The notes beneath the pieces were generated by a model. It made no database searches. It saw only the letters and a program-made list of their open reading frames with translations, and had not been told where the DNA came from. Shown here piece after piece: positions 62,353 through 64,000 of a stretch of 64,000 bases of DNA. Each line of letters opens with the position of its first letter. The stretch's first letter is position 1. This DNA is from Gari tellinella. Lineage: Eukaryota > Mollusca > Bivalvia > Cardiida > Psammobiidae. Made by a program: the position numbers and the translations under genes. The stretch is taken from assembly GCA_922989275.2 (NCBI GenBank), contig OV277868.1:78606216-78670215 (forward strand). The letters are read 5' to 3'.

Positions 62353-62996
62353 ATAAATGACAGGGTAACCTTCAAATCGTCACGGACTAAAATGTGATAC
62401 CATTTGCAGACAGTTTGAAGACAAGATAAAGAACAGTTCGGCGTCTCATATGGATCCAAACCGTTTGAGAGTCGGTGTATATGTCTTCAGATATTTAGAT
62501 AACTCCACCAAGATTGCTGACACTATGTTGAACTGATGCAGGTAACAAAATCTGCATGCGACAAATAGCATATCGAATGCAAGGTTAATCCTTATCTTGC
62601 CGATTACGACTTGACCGGTATTTACAAAAAGTTTTCAAAATAACGTAATTTGTTTTATTTCTTTAAGCTTCGACTTTGATTAAGTGGTTTTAATAGTTGA
62701 TTTGACTTTCAGCTTGCTTTAAGAAACATTCTTTCTTAAACACTGAAAACAGTATTTGACGCTACAAAACAGGCTCAAAATTCTATTATCAGATCTGAAT
62801 TTCTTCAATTAGGTTGTTATTATGTTAATATAATGTATTCGTGAATACTGTACCCCCAAACAACTAAGCCTGTGACGAATACACATGTATATTTATAAAT
62901 CACGAGCATATTCGTTAACCCATGTCTGTCTGTCCGTTCATCCGTCTGTCCATAAATATGGTACATCCTCCCACAAGTTTAAGGCTAGAACAGAAA
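62353..62996. other. Intergenic DNA
   Basis: A decayed family C hairpin near 62400-62470. No gene seen. Confidence 0.45.
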
Positions 62997-63301
62997 TACA
63001 GTGCTCCCATTCTGAAACGACATCCAAAGGACACAAACATGTGTGCGTTGTTCGGTGGGAGTCTTAATATGGAGGGAATTTGATTTGCAAACAGCTTGAA
63101 TCTAGATCATACGCCGCGAAACCCGGCGTTTGATCTGGATTCAAGCTGTTTGTCATTCGTCATTATATTTTTTCTACCAAAATGCCCATTAGTTAAATTT
63201 GAGAAACCCAGCAGACGACAATTTTAAGCAGAACAGCGACAAAAGTCGTTGTAAGAAGGGAGTCGTTGTTGGAGCCGTTGTAGGGAGGGATCATTGTATA
63301 G
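62997..63301. mobile_element. MITE family E copy with hairpin core
   Basis: TACAGTGCTCCCATTCTG at the left, GTAGGGAGGGATCATTGTA at the right; core CTTGAATCTAGATCATACGC and its inverse CTGGATTCAAG. Confidence 0.65.
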
Positions 63302-63655
63302 CCAGATGGCACCATTGGGTGTTTAACATTATATTAATTATAGCAAACAAGCGTTTATGATGCATGTATTTTTTCTAAAAATGCAAACATGTATATGTAT
63401 TACTTCATTTCACTGTTTTGCAGAGTATATGATACCCATGCCATGTACAGTGATACACTACACCGGCCATGGTCCTAATTGATCAGTCAGCGATCCGGCT
63501 AGATTGAACTTACAGCCTGTTATTTATGCCGATAGACGTAAAAAAAAGGCGTTCATTTCCATACACACTTTATTTCGTTTACGTTTTTTTACGTAACTGT
63601 TTCATTACAAGACTAAATCTATAGTAGATTCCGTCACATTTAATTCATAGTCGTT
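63302..63655. promoter_or_regulatory. Upstream region of the P-loop gene
   Basis: No coding sequence. It should hold the promoter of the gene that starts at 63656; no clear TATA box could be assigned. Confidence 0.35.
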
Positions 63656-63989
63656 ATGCTGCGGAATATTAGACTCAAGAACTTCGTGCATTTTATAGAC
63701 GAAACGATTGAAATCAATGACGTCAGTGGTCCTGTTATTTTCATGGGAGAAAACAATTCTGGAAAAAGTTGTGTTTTTGAAGCTATACGAAGATGTATGA
63801 GCACATCAAAGAATCTTGGAATGTCAAATCCACACGCGTCAGACAAACTCATGTTTGTAACTTGCCATTTTGATACAGGAGATAACAACAGTGATGTGTT
63901 TTCGTCAGTATTTCGAATACCTGACAACTCAGATGATGAACAATACAATGAGCATGTCATAAAGATTGTTTATGTAAAGGGAAAGGACG
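63656..63989 (+). CDS. P-loop ATPase gene, first exon (cut by window edge)
   Basis: ATG at 63656; donor G|GTAAGT at 63989/63990, leaving phase 1. It encodes MLRNIRLKNFVHFIDETIEI, then VIFMGENNSGKSCVFEAIRR, a Walker A (GENNSGKS) in the context seen in RecF/SMC-like and OLD-type AAA ATPases (strand, 'F...' loop, GxNxxGKS, helix). Such proteins act in DNA repair or nucleic-acid defence, or are uncharacterised; which one cannot be told without the rest of the gene (Walker B, possible TOPRIM). The - strand open frame over this exon is a shadow. Confidence 0.8.
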
Positions 63990-64000
63990 GTAAGTATAGT

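Noticed and set aside
62001..62459. 152-codon - strand frame
   Set aside because: Made by GC-rich palindromic repeats that contain no A/T-rich stop codons; no protein signature.
63640..63960. 106-codon - strand frame at the right edge
   Set aside because: Shadow of the P-loop exon on the + strand, which has ATG, Walker A and a donor site.

Overview
The window looks like a piece of a bivalve mollusc nuclear genome. It is AT-rich, the host genes have introns, miniature inverted-repeat elements are very dense, and one host gene has the LDLa + leucine-rich-repeat + rhodopsin-type GPCR architecture known from molluscan GRL101-type receptors. The species cannot be fixed from the sequence alone.

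Layout. 1-3.8 kb: host DNA with a 53-bp satellite of about 30 copies that runs directly into a probable last exon of a C-type-lectin-like gene. 3.8-7.4 kb and 23.1-24.7 kb: two inverted arms of a long foldback element built from ~350-bp tandem units. Between them, at 7401-23034, sits a complete Polinton/Maverick (endogenous virus-like DNA transposon) with nearly identical ~175-bp terminal inverted repeats and a perfect 6-bp target duplication (TACACT). It carries an integrase, a small zinc-binding protein, a 1312-aa protein-primed family B DNA polymerase, an A32-type packaging ATPase, a probable double-jelly-roll major capsid protein, a block of small membrane or coiled-coil virion-type proteins, and two fibre-like coiled-coil/head proteins. 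One of the fibre-like genes is broken by a frame change. Most genes start immediately after a T/A-rich box (consensus near TTTAAAAATG), and three divergent pairs share only 15-31 bp.

25.3-48.9 kb: one host gene on the + strand, an LDLa/LRR GPCR. Thirteen exons could be placed and every exon-exon junction has a matching phase. The second LDLa exon has given rise to a 16-copy minisatellite that shows higher-order duplication. The first visible LDLa exon has an in-frame TGA where a cysteine is expected, but the exon is symmetric (phase 1-1). A decayed copy of the last (TM7) exon lies just upstream of the real one. The introns are packed with TA- or TTAA-flanked palindromic elements.

49-63.6 kb: mainly intergenic repeats, including a 2.3-kb piggyBac-type non-autonomous element, a Tc1-like transposase fossil, a GC-rich palindromic element, and many hairpin elements whose stems differ in sequence but keep their pairing. 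At the right edge the first exon of a P-loop ATPase gene begins and runs out of the window.

The Polinton genes form one system: integration (integrase, inverted repeats), replication (protein-primed polymerase), DNA packaging (ATPase) and virion proteins (capsid, membrane, fibre-like). No stand-alone adenovirus-type protease was found; the polymerase N-terminus has a possible cysteine-protease-like segment. All functional statements rest on motif reading; no database search was run.
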